DNA from: Archegozetes longisetosus
Lineage: Eukaryota; Arthropoda; Arachnida; Sarcoptiformes; Trhypochthoniidae
Length of the DNA stretch: 64,000 bases
Reading direction: 5' to 3'
NCBI GenBank assembly: GCA_018873245.2
Contig: JAEMBT020000007.1
Coordinates: forward strand, 6,355,129 to 6,419,128
Shown: in pieces, positions 13,401 through 29,300 of the stretch
Layout of the letters: each line of letters starts with the position of its first letter
How positions within the stretch are numbered: position 1 is the first letter of the stretch
Program-made: the position numbers and the translations under genes
Notes under the pieces: generated by a model
Databases searched by the model: none
Told to the model about the DNA's origin: nothing
The model's input: the letters and a program-made list of their open reading frames with translations, nothing else

Positions 13401-16400
13401 TAATTAGATTAGAATTTTAAAATGTTTGACAGACGAACAAACCAACAAAAATTCTTGAAGTATTAATTGGATTGGTTGTACTAAATAAATGTAGAAATTT
13501 TCAATTAAATTTGATTACAATCTTTATACGTTATAGTGAATTTAAAACAAGTAGAAGAGTGGCCAATGAAAATATTTTAATAACTGACATTGATTTTCAA
13601 TCGATTGTATCTTCAGCAACATTCTCTAGTGGATCAAGTTCTTGGTACAAACTATACCAACTTTTTACCATTAACTATACCAAAATTTTAGCATTTATGA
13701 GATAAAGTTCATTGATAACAGTGTACAAAAAACTAAAGTTTATGTGAAAAGGGCTTTGCTAAAATTTGATTAATCTATTGACTTTTTTTATCCGAATACT
13801 AAACACATTAATGTAATTGATTACAAGAGAATGTTGGCAAAACGTAACAGGAAAGAGTCGTGTCCAGCATTTTCCCATAGATATGTTTAATTAAAGCAAC
13901 TGAAAAGTTGAGAGTGCCTTAGGTCTCGGTCTGCGCAAACTTATAATTAGCTTTATATAAGAAGATCATTATTACAATTACTATTGAGTAGCACTACCTC
14001 TGATCAAAATTAATACTTTTAAAGCCTACGAATTATTTATTTGATATTTTAGTGCAATTAAAGTCATTTGTAACGGCATGACTAAGATTGGATTATTTTA
14101 GTTTTATCAATAATGATAGGAAAGCCTAACCCTTCCCTTAGATCACGAAATCAATGCTATTTATCATTAATACGATTTATCTTTCATTTCTTCCATAGTA
14201 ATTAGCAAATTACACAACTATATGAAAGTATAGTCTATATTCAACTCTTCCATTATAGACATAAGTCTTTCATTTTTCAAGCACTCACCCCTTTATTCTA
14301 TCGATCTTTCAAACCTTATTTCAGTTAATTAACATTGAAATCATATTTTATGTTTACGGCATTTCCATTGAAGGTCAAACCAAATGCATGCTTACAATTG
14401 ATTTTAAAATTATTAATTCAGCCAATTCAGCGTTAAATTTATGAATAGCTTTAGCTTATAATCAATTAGATTTCATGAGAAAACATGAACTATCATTCAA
14501 ATCATGAAGATTAAGATTCTTGAAATACGGGTATTAAACTGTAACAAACTGTAATTTTATTTATCCAACTTTTTAATAACTTTTAGCATTAGAGTTCATA
14601 TCACTCAATATCTTCTCATTCTAGATTTCGCAAGATCTGGTTTCAGAAATATCTGATTTGCACAAATTGAACCGTTTGTGCTAAGATTAAGTCAGTTCAA
14701 TTCAAATCGCTAAAAGGATGTACATGTCAACAATACTTCTATATTAGTCCAGTCTAGGTATCGCTGCACGCACTAAATTCAACTGAATTAAGTTAAACTT
14801 GATGCGAAAGTGGAGTTGACATGCACTTCAACTTTGATAGTTTGAAATAGTCCTAACCTAACATCTAAAAGGCAGATTCAAGAGTCCTTACCAACCGACC
14901 CATCAAATATTTATATGGCATCAATGTCATTTTATATGATGTCCGAAACAGGTATAATAAAGGCTGATCACAGAACATGTAGAAGTTATAGACTTTCAAA
15001 AATCAGTTTTCAATAGAACAACAGCTCAAATTACATCAAAACAATTAGTTTCAATACAAAAATAATACCCATTAAATTTCAAGAGAACCAATCAAAACTT
15101 CTAAAATGCTTTTAGAATTCTAGATAAACCAATTTATTATAATTTGTTTGATATTCAATGATTTATCAGGCGTAGTTACGACTTTTTTCTTAATGTAAGT
15201 ATTGAACATATATGCAATAATGTAAGCATTAAACAGCTTATTTCTATTGAAAAGCTGATTTTTGAAAGACTGCAACTCCTGCATGTCTTCTGGTAAGCTT
15301 TTCTTTTTATGGTGTTTTGGACATGATGTGACATGATATTGGTGCCATCAAAGTATTTTCCGCGTTGTTTGGTAAAAATTCACAAATCTCCCTTCTAAGT
15401 TACTTCATTCACTGATCTTCAAGCTATAAACTACTATTGAAATCGTTAAGACTTCAGATCTCAGGCTTACTTCGAATTTACTAATTGTTGAAATTTTTTA
15501 TTTTGATTGGCTTCAATATTTAATACGAAGTACAATAGGAATCGTTTAGAACAGTCTCTGTTAATTACAATATAGAGTCGATGCATTAATCACTCCGAAA
15601 ATTGCTCGCAAATCTGCTCAAAATTATTAATTAATACCTAATTACCCAAAAAATTTTAATGATTCCATGCATAAAAACCCATCATTAAAATTAATTTTCA
15701 TAAAATTAATATTCTCAGTGTTACCTTTTCTTGAATATATCAAATTTTTAGCCAATTATCTACTAAATTGTGTGATAGCCTATTGCTTAAGAAAATAATC
15801 GAAAACCCGATACTTTAGATTTTATTCAGAATATTTTTTTTCTTTCAAACCTTTATCTCTCACATTGATTTCGGGCGAGTGTTTAAATGAGTTTAAGTTA
15901 CCTAAGCCTTTGGTGAGTTCTAAGGGTTCTTATAAAAGGAAGCATTTATTGGTCACAACTTGCATTAAATTTGATATTCATTAAAAATCAAGCATAATTT
16001 AGATAAATTTCAGAATTACAGGTCAAAAATGCCAGATTTAATGCGTTTGAAGTGCAACAAACCACTAAATTGAACGTCTGAGATAACTATGATTTTATCT
16101 GTTGAAACATTTTTGGCGTCAATTATTTTTGTTGCTTTAGCCAAAAAATAATTAAAGCTATCTTTGCATCTGATATTTATTATTATTGCATCTGTGCTAT
16201 AATTTACATCTCAATTTCGAGCAACAATCCCAACAAACAGGAAATCGATGAGCATATAATTGAGTTTCATAGTTCTATTTTTAAGTGTCCAATACATCAT
16301 TTTTGATATGTTCTAAAGCATGCCATCTCTAAAGCACAATTTTTGATGCAGACAATTAAAAATTGATACATCTCAAATTCGGCCTTTCAGAAGCTCTTCT

Positions 16401-19400
16401 CAATATCCGAACTGGTTTTCAACTCTTCAATAATAAAGCTTTTTCTTCAAAAAAAAGAAGAAATTGTAAACGTTTTCCATCAACCCTTTTAATGATATGA
16501 TGTCTGCGCAAGATAGAAATCAAAATTGAGATAATAAAAGCAATAAAAATTTAAAATAGCTTTACTGTTATAAAAAGCAGTCTATTGTGAAAAGCTAGTG
16601 CAAAAATATTTGACTCAAATCGAAATTAACTGCTTTGTAAGTGATGCTAGTATCAACTAAATTGGACTATTTCCATATTAATTATGATAAAAACTACGAA
16701 CAGATATAGAGTCGAGAGAAACGATCATTTGATTATATCCAACCGAAAACTAATTATTTTTTATAGCTTCAAATGATTTGATCGATATCAAATAGGCATT
16801 AAGTCATGAGTACTTAGTTTCAGGCATCATATTTCTAAAGTTTCTCGATTTCAGTTCAAAATATTGTTTGAATTAAAAATTTATTTATTATTTTTCTATA
16901 TAATTAATTCAATGATTTAAATACTTAAGGCCTTAAGCAAAGATTTAATGCGCGCTTTAAGTACAACTGCTTTAGGGAACGAAAAAGCGACTACTTTTAC
17001 AACCAACCAATGGATGATAGTTACATAATATGTGACCAGAATCTAAAATTCATCCTAAGGGTGTAATCAAATTTTGAGTACTCATCGTATGATTTCATGG
17101 GGTCAGAAATGGACAGACAAACCAAAAATGTATTATATTTTCTAGATGGCTCTTTTAAAAATTATAATTAACTTAATATGCATGAAAATACTCTCCATTC
17201 AAATTATTATTCCCATTATTGAAATAAAGTACTGAACTATAATTGCGTTCAATATCCACATGACAGCGTTTGAACCAACTATATGTGAATATATATAAAC
17301 AGTTATTAACTCTACAATAGCAGAACTAGACTTCGTATCAATATAGAGTTGACGAACTTTGTCAACTTTTCGGTCAACTACCCATACTTTATTTCTTACT
17401 GAATTATAGAAAAATGAATTAATAACTCAAGATATAAGTTAAGACATTAGTGACGAGGAATTCAATAATTAACAATAATAATATGTCATAAAGTATTTAA
17501 CTTTACATATATATTTGCAGCGAAAAGCAATTTGATACTATTTTTTTAAACAAATTTTTCATACAAAACTAGACATCAATTTATTTCTAAAGCTTTGATT
17601 CGCAGTTACTCCCCATAAAAGGGATGTAAATTAATGTAAATTTTTGTGAGTGAGGGAGTAGTGTAGTATCGATTTATTTTACCCGTCAGTCTTATGGGTT
17701 CGTATCGCGCGATAATATTATGCACGCATTCATAGAAATCACTATTGGTTTACTTATTATTGATTTTTATAGGCAATGGAACTATTGGTTCTCTCATTAA
17801 TATTTGTCATGCATTCAAATCCAAACAAATTTGAGAGAACTTTGACTTTTGCGCAATTTGTGCATTCGATGCTATCTTATTTTCAGTGACTTGATCAAAG
17901 TTTCAAAATATAGTTTAGTAAAGATTATCAAACAAACTATTGAATTGCATTGATTGTTCGTTTCTCATAATTATTTTTGATATTATTTATAGTTAAATTT
18001 CAAATTTGTTGGGAATAAAAAAAAAGTTTTTCTATTAACCCTTTAATGTCAAAAATTGAATTAAACCTTCAAATATATGATAAGTAAACTTAAAATTTAT
18101 TAATTCTAATAAAACTTGAAGATTTAATGGCACAATAAAGATTATAACACAGGAAATGAGTACTAAAGGCTTTAAAAAATTAATGTCTTTAATACATCTC
18201 AGAAGTAGAGTTGAAGACTCTCCACTATTTTCTTGTGAGAACTCTAAAAATTTATTGTTCAAACAATTCAATAAATCTTATGATTTAGAGTTAGCTATCG
18301 ATAACCTTATTAACCTTTCTTAAGTTGATATCCACACTATTCTGGATGTTATCAAATATAATAGATTGCATACACGAGTCAGTTTAAAAAATAAGTTTAG
18401 ACTAGGACTCAGTAAAAGTAATGATACAATTCGTACTCTGAAAAGGGTTTTAACTTGATTATAAGTAATTGCAAAGATGACCAAAGTCGTAAAAAATCAA
18501 TAAGAAAATTGTTAAATTTAAAGCTCGATTCTTTATTGTTGGTCAAGTTTTTACTCAATCTCAACGTCGTATACGAAAGAATAGCCCGAAATTTACTTTA
18601 AAAACATGTTTTATGAGTAACAAAATCAATTATCTCACAAGAAATTAGTATTCTTATGACGTTCTTTTTAAAAGAATTCAATTAATTTTTGGTTAAAGTG
18701 ATTCCCAAAGCGTCAAAATAAAGACAAAAAGCTTAAGTGAATTTGAGGGCAGAAACCAAAATTCATTATTCAAATTGTAATGAGATTTGGTTTAAACTAA
18801 CATACATCTTTCTAATAACCACTCTAATAATCAATTCATTAAGAAACAAATTCAATTTTGCGCTTTGTTGAAGATCTTAATGTCTTTATGTCAACTGTCC
18901 TAAAACTGTTTTATTTGTATTTAGTTTTACTCATGTTTTGATGATCAGAAATATTTAACTTTTTAGTTGCAATCAACAGGATCTTACGAATTTAAGTTAA
19001 TTTACACTAAATACACAGTAAGTCATCAATTTGTGAGAATGAACAACAATTATTTTCAAGTTTATATTTGAAGCCTTTTGATGAAAGTGATTTCTAGATT
19101 TTATTAGTACAATGAGTTTCAATTCGTTCAACAATATAGTTGAACGACAATTGTTTCAATGAAAGAAGAGTCTTTATTGCTGTGCGAGACTGAACAACAT
19201 TTTGAACGCTCTTTTAATAGCGTACAACTTATCTGTGTGTAACCTGACCCAACATAGCCTTACCTAACCTTACCTAAGTTGACTTAGCAGATATATAGTT
19301 GATTAAAGGATGTATTAAAAGGAAGAAAATACCCATCAACTCATATTACTATTTATGTTTGTGAATCCAATATTTTAGTATTATTTTGTATACTTCCTAT

Positions 19401-22400
19401 GAATACTTAGTTCTCTTTTAATCAGTTTCTAAAATCTAACTTCCATTACCTGAAAGCCGACTAAAAAGTTAATGCATCAGATTTCAAGCTTTCGGAGATA
19501 GTCAGGCAGCGGAACACTAATTATAACATAGCAGTACTTTGTACCGTAGTATAGGTCAGTTTGACTTATGCAAACTTATATAGGATGGTATTGCCGATTT
19601 TTCAAAAAATTGCCATAAAAATGCATTCTATACAGTGTTTGATGCTTCTAAATATCTATCGCTCAACTCTAGAGCTAGAAATGAGTAACTTTTAAGCATT
19701 TGGCAACCACTTTGACTCTCTTATCTGCAAACCTAAGGAGTTTAGATTTCTTATTTGGCAATAAGTATCGAACCGAACAGTCTGGTTGATTGTCGGGTAA
19801 ACCTTTGAAAATTGAATTTAAGTATTTTATGAGAAAATTGTGATTCATTAGCAAATGAGATGCATATTCATTTCAATTTAGAGGTCGGCTCTACGCTTCA
19901 CATGACTTCACTATTATCTCAATTCAATGCATAAATAATACATTTTAGTCCTTAAAAAATTCATTATTTTCAATGAGTGAACAAACTATGAATAAATGAA
20001 TCGTCAAACACACGAAATGTGAGAATCATGTAAATCAAGTGAACAAAGGGTATAATTTGAGGGATATATTACGAATACTTTGGGCTGAGTCCCATAGCGT
20101 TTTCTTAGTATATTGAATAAAAGTGAAAATTTGTCATAACAATACACTGTTTGGTTGAGGCATACATGAACTCAGTCTCAGATATTAATTAAACGCTTGT
20201 TAGCTATTTTCAAATAATACTCGACCACATTTAAACTGAAATTTTACCTTTTTACAACGATTATTTGAGAACTAAGCTCTAATCACATTGGATTCAAGCA
20301 TAAAAATACACATAAGAACAAAAGTAAAAACATTTCAGGTGTTTACAAAGTTGAAAGATGTTCAGTTTTTTTCAAAATTTGAACTGAAGATCCTTTAAAA
20401 CTGATATAATTTTGAGATATTAAGTGGGATTTTTGCAAAGCATGCAAAGAATAGCTTAAAGGAATGAGAGTTTCTATCAGTGAATCTATATATGAGTCAC
20501 TTTAAACGGTTCATAATTGGAAAGAAAGTGACAGTGAATAATCTATAATCACCAAATTGAGCTCATCAGATAAATTACTCTTTTACTATAATTGATCTTA
20601 ATTAGGTCTTTGGTTTCAGTTCTAGTTCAACATTCAGATCTATTTAAGTTTTACAGGAAATGGCACAAATTAAGCATAATTTAAGCAATACTTAGTCTAT
20701 AAATTCAGCTTAGATGCCTTTCGAGATGAAGATTATGTGATCTAAAGTTGAAAAGAGGTAATAACTATAAATTAGAGACTTAAGTTGAGAATTATAACAA
20801 TCAAAGTTACTTTTTATCAGTTTAGTTGAGTAATCACTCAATACAGAAGTCCTTCTTCTCTAATTGGTTTTGTTTGTATTTCTTATTTCTATGATTACTG
20901 TTTATTCTTTTTTTCTTTAGACTGCAATTAAAACATCACATCATTAACCATTTAAATTGATTAGTGCTTAAGATTTAAGTGGCTTTTGAGTTAAAAGAGA
21001 GAAGTTTTCAAATTCGTTAATAAAAACTAAGTTTAAGTTAAATCGTCATATAGGAACTAATTTTGCCAAGTTTTCAGCGCTTCATCTGTTCAACTTAATG
21101 GTAGTCAAATGGAAGTGATATTTAGCAGTTGTGGTCCTATATAAGACATTAATAATTTGTCTATTTTATAATTCAAGTCAAGCTATCGAAGTTATCAAAG
21201 CTATCCTAATGTATGCAAATTTGAATTTACAAACAAATTTGCATATTATTTATTAGCTTTCAAAACGAATTACGGGTTGCAATCAGAAGAAAAACAAAAT
21301 TAAGACATTAATATTTAAAACAGCAATAAATCAATTATGTATTTATGAAGTAATAATAACTTAGAAAATGATAGTTTGTATTATCAAAGTTTATATGACT
21401 AAAGGCTAATCAAATTTCGTTAGAAATTAGAGTTTTTTAGCCAAATTTGTGAACAGAAGCAGTATTTTCCTTAATTTGTTGTAGTTCGGTCACTGACATA
21501 AGGTTTAGCCTTGGGTTAGTTAGAATCTTAGTTAAAAATCATCCCAATCGCTCCCAAACCTCACCAATCATTCTAACTATTTCCAGCTCATTTCGTGTAA
21601 GAGCAGCCTATCACTGATCTGATCAAAACTCTTAGACAAATAAATCATCTGAACGTGATTTCAGGCTTCATGAACCAGACTTGAGAACTCAGTCAGATTT
21701 CACAACATCGCAGAAATAGGGAATATTAATGAAACTGATTTAGTTATTTCTAGATATGCAGTACAGCAGTTACCACATTACTGCAATATTCATTGCTTAT
21801 CAAACACTTTATCAAAGTTTAAATTTGAATTAAGAACAACAAATGCAATCAGTTAGTAAAGACATTAATGTCAATCAACTGTCAATTTTACGAAACACTT
21901 CAGAGTGATTCTAATAAGTAAGATGTAATTATGCAAAATTTTGTTCAATTCATATTACATCAAATTGAGAATCATTTTCCACGGTTGTATCTAATATATC
22001 GGTAGTGACCACTATTTAATATTATATGGCATAACATATGTATTTCTAATTTAAAACTTTGATCAATCAGCAAATCTCTAATAAAAACCTCTAATAAACC
22101 TCTTTATCTATTCTCCTCTTTAATTTTCAATTTAACTACCATTCTTTATGTTAAGACAAATATTATCTTAATTTAGATCTTTTAATTAATTTATCACCAC
22201 TAGTTGCGGTTGATTTCTGTTAATTTAATTTGATTGAAAGGTGGATTCCAAACGAATCATTCAACGTGATGCTTTCATTTTTAAACTAACTATAGGCTAA
22301 AATACCAAAGCCTAATACTGTATATCTTTTTATGTTCATTCAAATGAATAACAGCCAAGAAAGTACATAAAGAATGGTAATACAAATAAAACTACTTCCT

Positions 22401-23323
22401 CTTTGCAATGCTCGAAACCGTCAACACTTGCCTCCTATTCAACAAAATTGATCGTCATACGATTCATCGAAAATATCTAATCATACAGAGTCTGATCGGA
22501 AAGTGCCTTCACCTTGAAATGAGTTTTTCATTTTTGGTTTTCTATATGTTTTTGAGTGAAATTTGCGTTCCAACAATACAACTCATTAGAATGTGAAAGG
22601 ACTTAGCGATCAGTCGATAGGAATAACAAATAATTCTATGAATAATGACTTACATCCGTTGACGAGATCCAAAATTATAGCTATTAATGTTTGAGAAAGA
22701 GTTAGAATCAATTACTCAGTAATTTAAAAGCAATTGTAACTTTTGTTTAGCTTTGCTTCCAAAGGAACAACGGATCAGTAGATTGTAGTGTTAAGGGCTG
22801 TACAAAAACACTAAACCAAATTATAATGTCTTAAAACCTTTTGATGCAATTTTATTAATCATAGCATATATTTGAACAATCATAAGCGTGTGAGGTGTCA
22901 CTAACATAAAGGATACACATTTCGATAGCTGACCAGTTTCTTAACCTTACAGTTATTTAGAGACAAATTAACTCAAATGAATAATTTCATTAAATTTTAA
23001 AACCAAACAATAATTTTGAATAATAACTTGCGCTTCATTACGAGTCACTATGTCGTGAAAATGAATACAAGATATTCCGATAAGGAAAGCAATCGCCAGC
23101 CTTTGTATGATTTGCTCTCTCATCGCTAAGTTTATTATGGATTCTGATAATTGAATTATTACTTATTTATTTTGTTTATATTATTGACCAAACAGTCTCC
23201 AATTCTGCTGACGATTCTGTATATTGATTAGCACATACGGGCTTGAGATGTGAATTTTGGTCATTTTATCGTTTTAAACCAGATTTAGTTCTGATTTTGA
23301 TGTATATCTGCTTTAAACCCAAT

Positions 23324-23329
23324 TTTATT
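23324..23329 (-). terminator. Polyadenylation signal of SMG1
   Basis: AATAAA on the minus strand lies 14 bases beyond the predicted SMG1 stop codon (23,346-23,344). The very short 3' UTR this implies fits a compact gene, but the cleavage site cannot be seen. Confidence 0.5.
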
Positions 23330-23343
23330 CTATTGGCGTCATT

Positions 23344-26300
23344 TCACACCCAACTGTAAAGGAAGAAACAGAATGATTGCCAATTATTGGAGAAATCAAA
23401 TTTATCAGATATAAACATATAAGTAGTGATGCAGACCTCGTCCATCCCTCATACATAAGTGATAAGTTTTCGATATCCATTGCTTCTTTCAATACATTGT
23501 TAACCTGTTCAATCACACTGAATCTCTTGTTCTGATCAGGGTCTCTACCGTCCAACTAAAATAACAATTATCAAAACAATTAATAATTCAAATAAATTAT
23601 TCATTTCAAAAACTCATTAACAAGACCTTCATTTTGACTTTCTTCCAAACAGATGTTGCGTAAGTGTTCCGCTTCAGTGATGGCGAACTTTTGATGACTA
23701 ATTTTTTTGATTTATCATTCTCTGAGTCCTTGAATGAATGTGACATATTCGCAGATCTGGAAGCGTTGGCAATGGCCTCATCGTTCAAAATGATGTTTTC
23801 TAACTCTTGGATCTTTGGCTGAGACTCGTTCATTGAAACATCATCCGATATCTTTGGCCAATTATTACGTCTCTCTATCATACGAATCATGGCATTTAGT
23901 CTAACGATAGCCTCAGAACATTCTTTTTCCATTTGATGTTTCGAAATCAGTTTTCCTTCTTTAGCCAATTCGCTGATTCTAGCGCCTCCATATATAGCTC
24001 CAGTATATCCTTCTTCGTGTTCTGGAGTCCAATCAATCAGCGGATCGTAAACAAAAGCCTCGAGTAAAGTCAGAAGGGTTTCTTTTCCTTTGCGAAGAAC
24101 TCTGAGAATGTGCTCGCACGACATACGAAACGTTCCCTCAATGCCAGTGATTCCGAAGGCATTGACAATGTTTTGTGTGAGGCGACAAGACACTTTTTCG
24201 GGTACTCTCAATGTCTTTCCTTTTTCAAAACAGATATTATAATCAATATGAATGACTTCTCCAGTGGACAAGTCGAGCAAAATGTTATCTAAATGTCTGT
24301 CTCCCAAACCAATGATATATCCAATCATGGACATGACTGCATTCGAATACGTAAATGTTTGCGTTAGTCTCCAGTAATCATAAGTATTAATAGAAGCACA
24401 CCATAACTCCTTAGAGATCAAATCGTTCGGAGTTTCATTCATCAACTCTTGTAAGACTTGAACCAATACTTTTAACGGCCATTCACTACGATTAGAGGCA
24501 ATGATACCCTTAGAGGCGAGCTTTTTGCTGAAGATTTCGGACGGTTTGTAGACATTATCGTTAGGAGGAACAGTGACATGGCTTTGTTGAGCCTTATTGA
24601 CAGAGATCGTATCCCTATTAAGCATCCATCGTTTGTAAAAGCCATATAATGCTTGTCCGCCGTCTACCCATTGAATAAGTCCTGATTTATTTCCCAGTGG
24701 AGTAACCGAATAATGTCTGGCTCTATAGTGAACTTTATCTTGTTTGCTATTGTGGTACTTCACTATCATTTTATTTACAATAGAAAGGAATTGCATAATT
24801 CTTTCGTCCAAATGCAAGTCTTCATGTCCTTTGAATAGATAAGTGTGTGGCTTGCCGTCAGAGCCATAGAATATGATCTTTTTAGGTTTGGTTTTTGTGT
24901 GTAAAGTAGTGACAGTTCTGCAGACGCGCTGTATTGTTATGATGTCATTAGTTGTACCCGAATGAACGTTAAGACCAGGCATTGGTATTACTGTGTTCTC
25001 CAAAGAGGCCAGAATTGGACTTATGTTATCCATAACAAGCTGCGATCTACCATTTGCCGCCAAAATGGCTTTCTTTTGAATCATCTGAAGCAACTGTTGA
25101 TATGCCATCATATTTTTCTGAGTCTGCGATGGATCTGCTGGTGATTGAAGACATTTGATAGTGTCTGAAATGGCTTTACTAAAGCATCGCTGAAACCATG
25201 ACTCGTGTGGAGTTTCAGGCGTTTCACCTGTAATCAATTGTGTTAGTTCTAAAAAGTATATTATCCGACGGAAAAATATATTATGCTTTTCTCTTATTAT
25301 TAGTTCTTTTTCTTCTTCGTTCAACAGATTATTTAATCTAATCTTAGCGACTTCTGCGTCAAAACTTGAGACTTGTTTCTTCATCTCTCCCAAATGGTTC
25401 ATCAGAGTTCCGATCCAGACTTCATCCCATAAAACAGTGATTCGACGCAATTCATGAACAAATGTTTTAGTCTGTGATATCAATTGCGGATTTTGTTGGC
25501 TCAACGTTTCGACAAGTGCTGCGTAACAGTTCTGCATAATAGCAGATTCTTCTTCTTGTTCGTTAAGAACAGAATCCACATCAAAATCCTCATCGAAGTT
25601 ATCGTTTTCGAAATTTTTACCCGAAATTCCTTCGAAAAAGTTTTCATCTTTTTTGTTAGTCAGAGAACCGGCCACTGCCGGAAATACAATCAATTGCGGA
25701 GAATCTCTACCGATGCGGCACAATAAATCGCTTATACTTTGCCTCACATAATGCTCGGGATGATTGAGTCTTGAAAACAACTGTAATATAATGTTCTTCC
25801 AGGGCTCGGTTGGAGTCTTGGACAATCCTTCTTCAAGTATTTCTCTCATTTCTGGCGCGTGTTTCAAAATAAGTCTCAGGAGTCTAAGAGTCGCGTTTAC
25901 GTCTTCACAACCAGTATGACTGCTTATTTGCAAAAACTTGAAATAAGAAGTAGCCGCCAACTTATAGAAAGCATAGGCATTGTCCTCTTTAGTAATACTT
26001 CTGTGTTCGAGTTTGTCTTCTTCGAAGTCGATCAATTTTCTTCCCCAACGATAACTCCAAGCGCCCAATGCGTACCATGATTTTGCCAATGCAGGATAAT
26101 TATTAACACTGAACAATAATAGTTTTCCAATTAAACTCTCCGATTGACCCAACGTTTGTTCACAATCGATGTGATCATCAAAGCGATGAAATATCGATGA
26201 GAGTGCCGGATGTGACACTGAGTTCAGATGTTCGAAATACTTCAAGTCTGACTGCAAGTATTTAACTAATGTTAGCAGAGATCGCGATAGGATCTCCATA

Positions 26301-29300
26301 TATTCGTCGCTATTATTTGTTTCAGATTTAGTCAAAAGATTTGATGTGCAGTTCAGAAGTGCATCGATTGCAGCTCTTGAATCACCGAAGCTGTAGATTA
26401 ATTTGGCGCCTTCTAATTGGAATTTGATTAACTTCTCACAGCTATTATTTGCGTTTGAGGCTTCGTTTATTGTGCTAACGAGTGATGAAATATCATTCAC
26501 TTTGGCCGAAATATTACAAGTTTGTTCTTTAGCTGATTCCAGTCCGCATGTATTTGCTGCGTATTGTAATAATAAAGTTTGCGATAGTTTTAGATTTTGT
26601 TGCTTTCGCGCAACTTTTGCTGCGATATAATTCAATTCGTTTACTGAATTTGCCAATGAATTTGTGCTATTATTTGTTAGTTTATTGGCAAAGTTATTAT
26701 AAATGTTAGCCCATGTCATGGCATTGACCAAAACGCCAGGATTAGAAGAAGTAAATCCAACAGTGGGACAGAAAACTGGAATCTTTTTGATTATTTTCTC
26801 ATCAACTTTATTAATTGATTTCAATCCAACAGCATTTCTATGCAGAACAGTGATCAATGAGTTTTCGACAGAAGGACTGCACCAAATCGGTATATTAAGC
26901 ATTGGATTAATTTCATTGTTAATCAAATGTTCAAATTGCTTTTGGTAGCATTGGTTTGGATCATTCAATTGTTGGATGCATAAGGAGAGCAGATTTGATT
27001 GTGATCTGTGATACATAGCGTTTATATCCCACGACAAACTTGAACTAATATCTGATAATTGTTCTGGTTTAGAGTTCGGAAATTTGGACATCTCTTCCAA
27101 ATATTTATAATTGATATTTGAGCTGAAGAGAGCGTTGTTCAACGTAATACTATTTTGTTCGCTCCATTCAATCGCCTCCTGGAAACGGCCCAGATTGAGA
27201 TAGCATTGGACTATTCGATTGTTTAGAAAGTCTTCGCGATGTGAGGACTTCGAAGACTTTTCGTCTTCATTAGTAAAAGCATCGTTAATTGATGCAGAAG
27301 GTGAGGGCGAACGAAGTTTAAAAATTGATTCGTATTCCTCCAAAGCATTCTCGAAACGCCAATTGGCCTCTTCGGCAGCTGCTTTGATCCAAAGAAATTT
27401 TAAACCAAGTGTTTGCTTGGCCCAAATATAATAACCCATCGCTGCGTCTGCAGCTTCGAGTTGAATGAGAGCTTCAATTACTAGAAGTAGTATAAACTCA
27501 AAATCATTGTTATTCTGTTTTTTCGAATTAATTATTTCTCGCAATAACTCCTGTCCATGCCTGACAACAGTTGCAGGTTCTCCACATTTCAAAGCTATTA
27601 ACATAATTGATCTTCGATTACGATTTATCCATTCAGCACATGTCGCTTTGTTTGTACGAAAAAACGGTTTGGAATTCTTCGGTGTTGAGTAAAGACGGGA
27701 CGAATTGCCATCGATTGCATTGTAAATAAGTTTCTCAATATTTTCCATCAAAAGCAACAACATTCTGACCTGTAACACATTTGACTGTTGCGAATCGTTT
27801 GTCTCTGAATATGAACCTTGAATTTGTGCGACTCGTGTCTTAATGGAAGCTTCGATTTTAGTGAACGTGTCTTGAGGTTTACCCAAAGGTGTTCTCAATT
27901 TGTTAGCGATACAGTACTGAACGACTTCCCAACACGACCAGAATATCAGTGCACTTATATGACTGTCGAACACTTGCGTTATATCGATTTGATTCGAGTA
28001 ATTTTGACTATACTTAGCCATCAACTGAGATGATTTGATAGGATTGTCGTCACTTAAACAGCAATGAAACCATCGCCACAACCAATTATCCTCTTCTGGT
28101 TGTCCACCTTCTAATATAAACGATACGACTGCACGAAAACAGGTAGACGTGAACGAAGTAGAAGGATCTCTTTGCATTAGTGCCACAATAGCCATTCGAA
28201 TCTCTTCTGGATATATAAATCCATCTCTTTTGTTGAACAAGTCTGTTGCCGAAGCTGTTTCGATGTTTTGTGACTTTCTAACTGATGGCAGAATTGCTAA
28301 TAGATTCATATATTCTTTCTGAACGTTGACATCAGTGTGTCCGATATGCAAGTGACACGCTTTATTGTACTTGTCAAAAGCGGTTGGCAAAACAATGTCA
28401 GGAACTGATTTCAGTACCGTTTCAATTACTCTGCAGCTCAGAAGACAAACTCGGGTGTCTTTAGAAAATGCCAAATCAGCAATATTTTCAATAAGAGCTA
28501 TTAGTTCTTTAGATGTGCTGAAATTCTGTAAATGTGATTGACAGCTCTCCAGAATTTCAAGCGTCCAATCGATGCAAAGCAATAACGTTTCCACCAGTAA
28601 CCCTTTGTGTTTGACCACAGAACTCAATAGATTTATAGTGTTCGTCAAGTGATTACTTGTATGAGAAGTAATCATTGATGAGTTGAAGAGTAGGCCTGAG
28701 GTTGAAGAACCAGTGGTCAGCGAAATACTAGCTGAATTGGGAGGACTATTGATAAGACTGCTGCTCGATACGAAATGACTGTGTTTATGGCTATGAGAGT
28801 ATAGGATATATAGCAATGAATAATGTATTGTCTTATATTTTGACGAAAGTATCTCATTTGCTGGATTCAAATGATGCAGAATTAGATCAACGAATGTTGG
28901 CTTCAGAGCCCACATTCCTATTATTGAATGCTTAGTGTTCGCGATTTCTGCCAGAGATACGAGACTTGACTGGACAGAAAGTATAGCCTCTTCTTCAGTA
29001 TAGGTTAACTCAGAATTTGAGTTGATATTATTTTCGATCAAAAGATCCATCTTAGAGCCTAAAAGAACAGTAAATGCAGTGCTTATGTCCAATAATAAGC
29101 ATCTGTAGGCCTCCTCAAGAATGGCCACACTCTTAACGGTTAGTATTGAGTGATGCAATGAAAACAATACGACTTGTATTTGATTTGAGGGAAGAAATCG
29201 TAGTTTCTGAAACTGAGAACCATAACCGAAAATTTTAGTCACAAAATCGACCGGCAAATCAACGTTCATTTGTATGACGACTGTTTTGATCAATTTCAGT

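Larger units (their letters stand above)
1..23323. other. Long AT-rich stretch without a recognisable gene
   Basis: No open frame here exceeds about 80 codons and none shows a domain I recognise. I found no tRNA B-box-like motif and no convincing chain of exons. The stretch contains low-complexity CT-rich sequence (about 3,720-3,830), a few short tandem repeats and one inverted repeat, listed separately. It may be intergenic, or intron or non-coding RNA of a gene whose exons lie outside the window. Sequence alone cannot tell these apart. Confidence 0.6.
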
